Shown: positions 62,391 through 64,000 of the stretch, piece by piece
Layout of the letters: each line of letters starts with the position of its first letter
How positions within the stretch are numbered: position 1 is the first letter of the stretch
From: Verrucomicrobiaceae bacterium
GTDB taxonomy: Bacteria; Verrucomicrobiota; Verrucomicrobiia; Verrucomicrobiales; Verrucomicrobiaceae
DNA: 64,000 bases
NCBI GenBank assembly: GCA_024232965.1
Contig: JACKQF010000006.1
Coordinates: forward strand, 310,001 to 374,000
Direction of reading: 5' to 3'
Made by a program: the position numbers and the translations under genes
The notes under the pieces: generated by a model
Database searches by the model: none
What the model was told of the DNA's origin: nothing
Seen by the model: only the letters and a program-made list of their open reading frames with translations

Positions 62391-63881
62391 ATGTTATTCC
62401 TCGGCATCGACAGCGGCACCCAGAGTACCAAGGCCATCGTTCTTGACCTCAATAGCGGCAAGATCCTGGCAACCGGCAGCAAGAGCTACAGCCTCATTCC
62501 AGGCCTGCCCGCCGGACATCTGGAGCAGGACCCGCAAGTCTGGCTCACTGCGGTGGAGGCCAGCATCAAGCAGTGCCTAAAGCAAATCGGCCCAAAGAAA
62601 AAAGACATTCGCGGCATCGGCGTCAGCGGTCAGCAGCACGGTCTCGTAGCCCTGGATGCCAAGGACGAAGTGGTGCGCCCGGCGAAGTTGTGGTGCGACA
62701 CTTCCACCCAGGCACAGTGCGAAGAGATCGCCCACGAATTCGGCGGTCAGCCCGGCGTCATTCACCTCGCTGGCAATGCCATGCTGCCCGGCTACACGAT
62801 TCCCAAGGTCCTGTGGATGAAGCAGAAGGAGCCCAAAAACTTCGCCAAAACCAAGACCATCCTGCTGCCGCACGATTACATCAACTTCTGGCTCAGCGGC
62901 GTGAAGCGCATGGAATACGGCGATGCTTCCGGCATGGGCATCCTGAACGTCCGCACCCGCGAGTGGTGCGACGATCTCATCAACTTCATCGACCCTCGGG
63001 TGCGCGAGATGCTGCCGCCGCTGGGATCTTCCCGCGAGGCTCAGGGCACTCTGCGGCCTGAGCTGGCCAAAAAATGGGGGCTCGGCTCCGATGTCGTCAT
63101 CAGCGCAGGTGGTGGTGATAACATGATGGGCGCGATCGGCACCGGCAACATCAAGCCCGGCGTCGTCACCGCCAGCTTTGGCACCAGCGGCACCCTTTAC
63201 GGCGTTTCCGCCACGCCTGTGGTGGACGGCCAAGGCGAGGTCGCTGCGTTTTGTGATAGCACCGATCAATGGCTGCCACTGGTCTGCACGATGAACGTCA
63301 CCGTCGTCACGGAGCAGATCCGCAATATGTTTGGCTGGGACCATAAAAAGCTGGAGTCCTCCGTGAAATCCATCGCCCCAGGCGCAGACGGTCTTTTGAT
63401 GCTGCCCTACCTGAATGGCGAGCGCACTCCGAACCTGCCAAACGGCACCGGCGTGCTGCACGGCATGCGGACCTCCAACACCACCCCAGCCCACCTCGCC
63501 CGCGCGGCGGTAGAGGGCGCGACGCTGGGGCTTGCTTACGGCATGAAGCGCTTCCGGGATCTCGGCATGGCCCCCAAAGAAGTGCGCCTGACCGGTGGCG
63601 GCAGTAAGAGCGCTGTGTGGCGACAGATCGCGGCAGATGCCTTTGGCGCAGAGGTCGTCACGCTCAGCACCGCCGAGGGGGCCGCACTCGGGGCCGCCAT
63701 CCAGGCCGCCTACACGCAGGCCGGTGGCAAGACCAGCTACGACAAGCTCTGCAAACACCTGGTTAAGCTGGATGAAAAGACCCGCTGCAAACCCGACAAA
63801 AAGAACCGCGCCCTCTACGCGGCCCAGCTCGAACGCCAGATGGACCTGACCGGTAGGCTGGGGCAGGTGGGCTGGCTTTAA
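62391..63881 (+). CDS. xylB: xylulokinase
   Basis: 496 residues from ATG 62391 (an upstream in-frame ATG at 62358 adds 11). The FGGY start L-G-I-D-S-G-T-Q-S-T-K, G-V-S-G-Q-Q-H-G-L, W-C-D-T-S-T, the F-G-T-S-G-T-L-Y loop and the C-terminal L-T-G-G-G-S-K-S are typical of XylB. It phosphorylates D-xylulose with ATP to enter the pentose phosphate pathway. No xylose isomerase is in the window. Confidence 0.93.
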   Translation: MLFLGIDSGTQSTKAIVLDLNSGKILATGSKSYSLIPGLPAGHLEQDPQVWLTAVEASIKQCLKQIGPKKKDIRGIGVSGQQHGLVALDAKDEVVRPAKLWCDTSTQAQCEEIAHEFGGQPGVIHLAGNAMLPGYTIPKVLWMKQKEPKNFAKTKTILLPHDYINFWLSGVKRMEYGDASGMGILNVRTREWCDDLINFIDPRVREMLPPLGSSREAQGTLRPELAKKWGLGSDVVISAGGGDNMMGAIGTGNIKPGVVTASFGTSGTLYGVSATPVVDGQGEVAAFCDSTDQWLPLVCTMNVTVVTEQIRNMFGWDHKKLESSVKSIAPGADGLLMLPYLNGERTPNLPNGTGVLHGMRTSNTTPAHLARAAVEGATLGLAYGMKRFRDLGMAPKEVRLTGGGSKSAVWRQIAADAFGAEVVTLSTAEGAALGAAIQAAYTQAGGKTSYDKLCKHLVKLDEKTRCKPDKKNRALYAAQLERQMDLTGRLGQVGWL

Positions 63882-63902
63882 TCTGCGCTCTCCTATTCGA
63901 TC

Positions 63903-64000
63903 ATGGATGATGAAAATTTGCGCCGATCAATACAGGAACTCCAGTTCGCTCTGCGGTTGATAGTCACGCTGGTGCTAGTCGGGGGGGCTTGGATGTCCGC
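63903..64000 (+). CDS. start of an unidentified gene, cut by the window end
   Basis: 32 residues are visible from ATG 63903: a short charged start then a hydrophobic stretch L-R-L-I-V-T-L-V-L-V-G-G, suggesting an N-terminal membrane anchor. No stop before the window ends. Too short to identify. Confidence 0.45.
   Translation, partial: MDDENLRRSIQELQFALRLIVTLVLVGGAWMS

Noticed and set aside
1..64000. tRNA, rRNA, CRISPR array, prophage or integron
   Set aside because: No cloverleaf-like or rRNA-like sequence, no regularly spaced repeats, and no phage or integrase genes apart from the RAYT-type transposase.

Overview
The window reads as chromosomal DNA of a Verrucomicrobiota bacterium, probably close to Verrucomicrobiaceae/Prosthecobacter. 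This is inferred from gene content: a DUF1800/DUF1501 secreted pair, a DUF1080 sugar-binding/hydrolase protein, a CehA/McbA metallohydrolase, an NxxGxxAF-type repeat protein, Tat-exported Gfo/Idh/MocA oxidoreductases, a fused CcoN-CcoO oxidase and TPR/multiheme proteins. No rRNA, tRNA, CRISPR array, prophage or insertion sequence was seen. The only mobile-type gene is one RAYT-like Y1 transposase. Genes are packed tightly, with many ATGA-type overlaps and several convergent pairs separated by 0-7 bases.

Layout. 1-6357 (+): an envelope operon with a truncated TPR protein, a secreted protein, an ExbB-like channel, two ExbD-like proteins and a membrane-anchored vWA protein where TonB/TolA would be expected. 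6365-10103 (-): a CehA/McbA metallohydrolase and a SBBP beta-propeller. 10249-15663 (+): MFS and SulP transporters, a DUF1080 protein and an SGNH hydrolase. 15666-17534 (-): hpt-moaD-GNAT operon. 17618-20712 (+): pdxH and an octaheme cytochrome fused to TPRs. 20719-23669 (-): cysHDN for sulfate assimilation. 23996-28763 (-): a six-gene chain headed by parB. 28913-33558: SSS symporter, HpaI-type aldolase, lipoprotein, branched-chain aminotransferase and lipid kinase. 33710-37372 (+): RAYT transposase, SsuD-like monooxygenase and Gfo/Idh/MocA oxidoreductase.

37473-45828 (+): a BlaI repressor and M56 (BlaR1-like) protease pair, then a large secreted propeller protein and the DUF1800/DUF1501 pair. 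A TACG-N8-CGTA box lies just before the start codon of both blaI and the propeller gene, so these look like one regulon. 45895-48557 (+): a TetR repressor with a 20-bp operator over its own start codon, followed at regular ~25-base spacing by a VOC protein and three SRPBCC proteins. 48685-51281 (+): Tat-exported oxidoreductase and MFS transporter.

51853-57685 (+): a cbb3 cytochrome oxidase cluster (small membrane protein, ccoNO fusion, ccoQ-like, one-heme ccoP, ccoG, short FixH-like protein, SafE-like protein). It is preceded by a perfect CRP-type box and closed by a strong terminator. 57756-64000: Cys/Gly/Ser-rich secreted protein, SNase-like protein, ndk, VanZ-like protein, BrnT/BrnA-type toxin-antitoxin pair, glyoxalase, RhlE-type helicase, xylulokinase and the start of an unidentified gene.

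The lifestyle suggested is aerobic or microaerobic heterotrophy with high-affinity respiration, sulfate and possibly sulfonate assimilation, and secreted carbohydrate-related proteins. The most promising candidates for undescribed biology are the BlaI/M56 regulon, the TetR-SRPBCC operon, and the ExbB/ExbD/ExbD/vWA machine.
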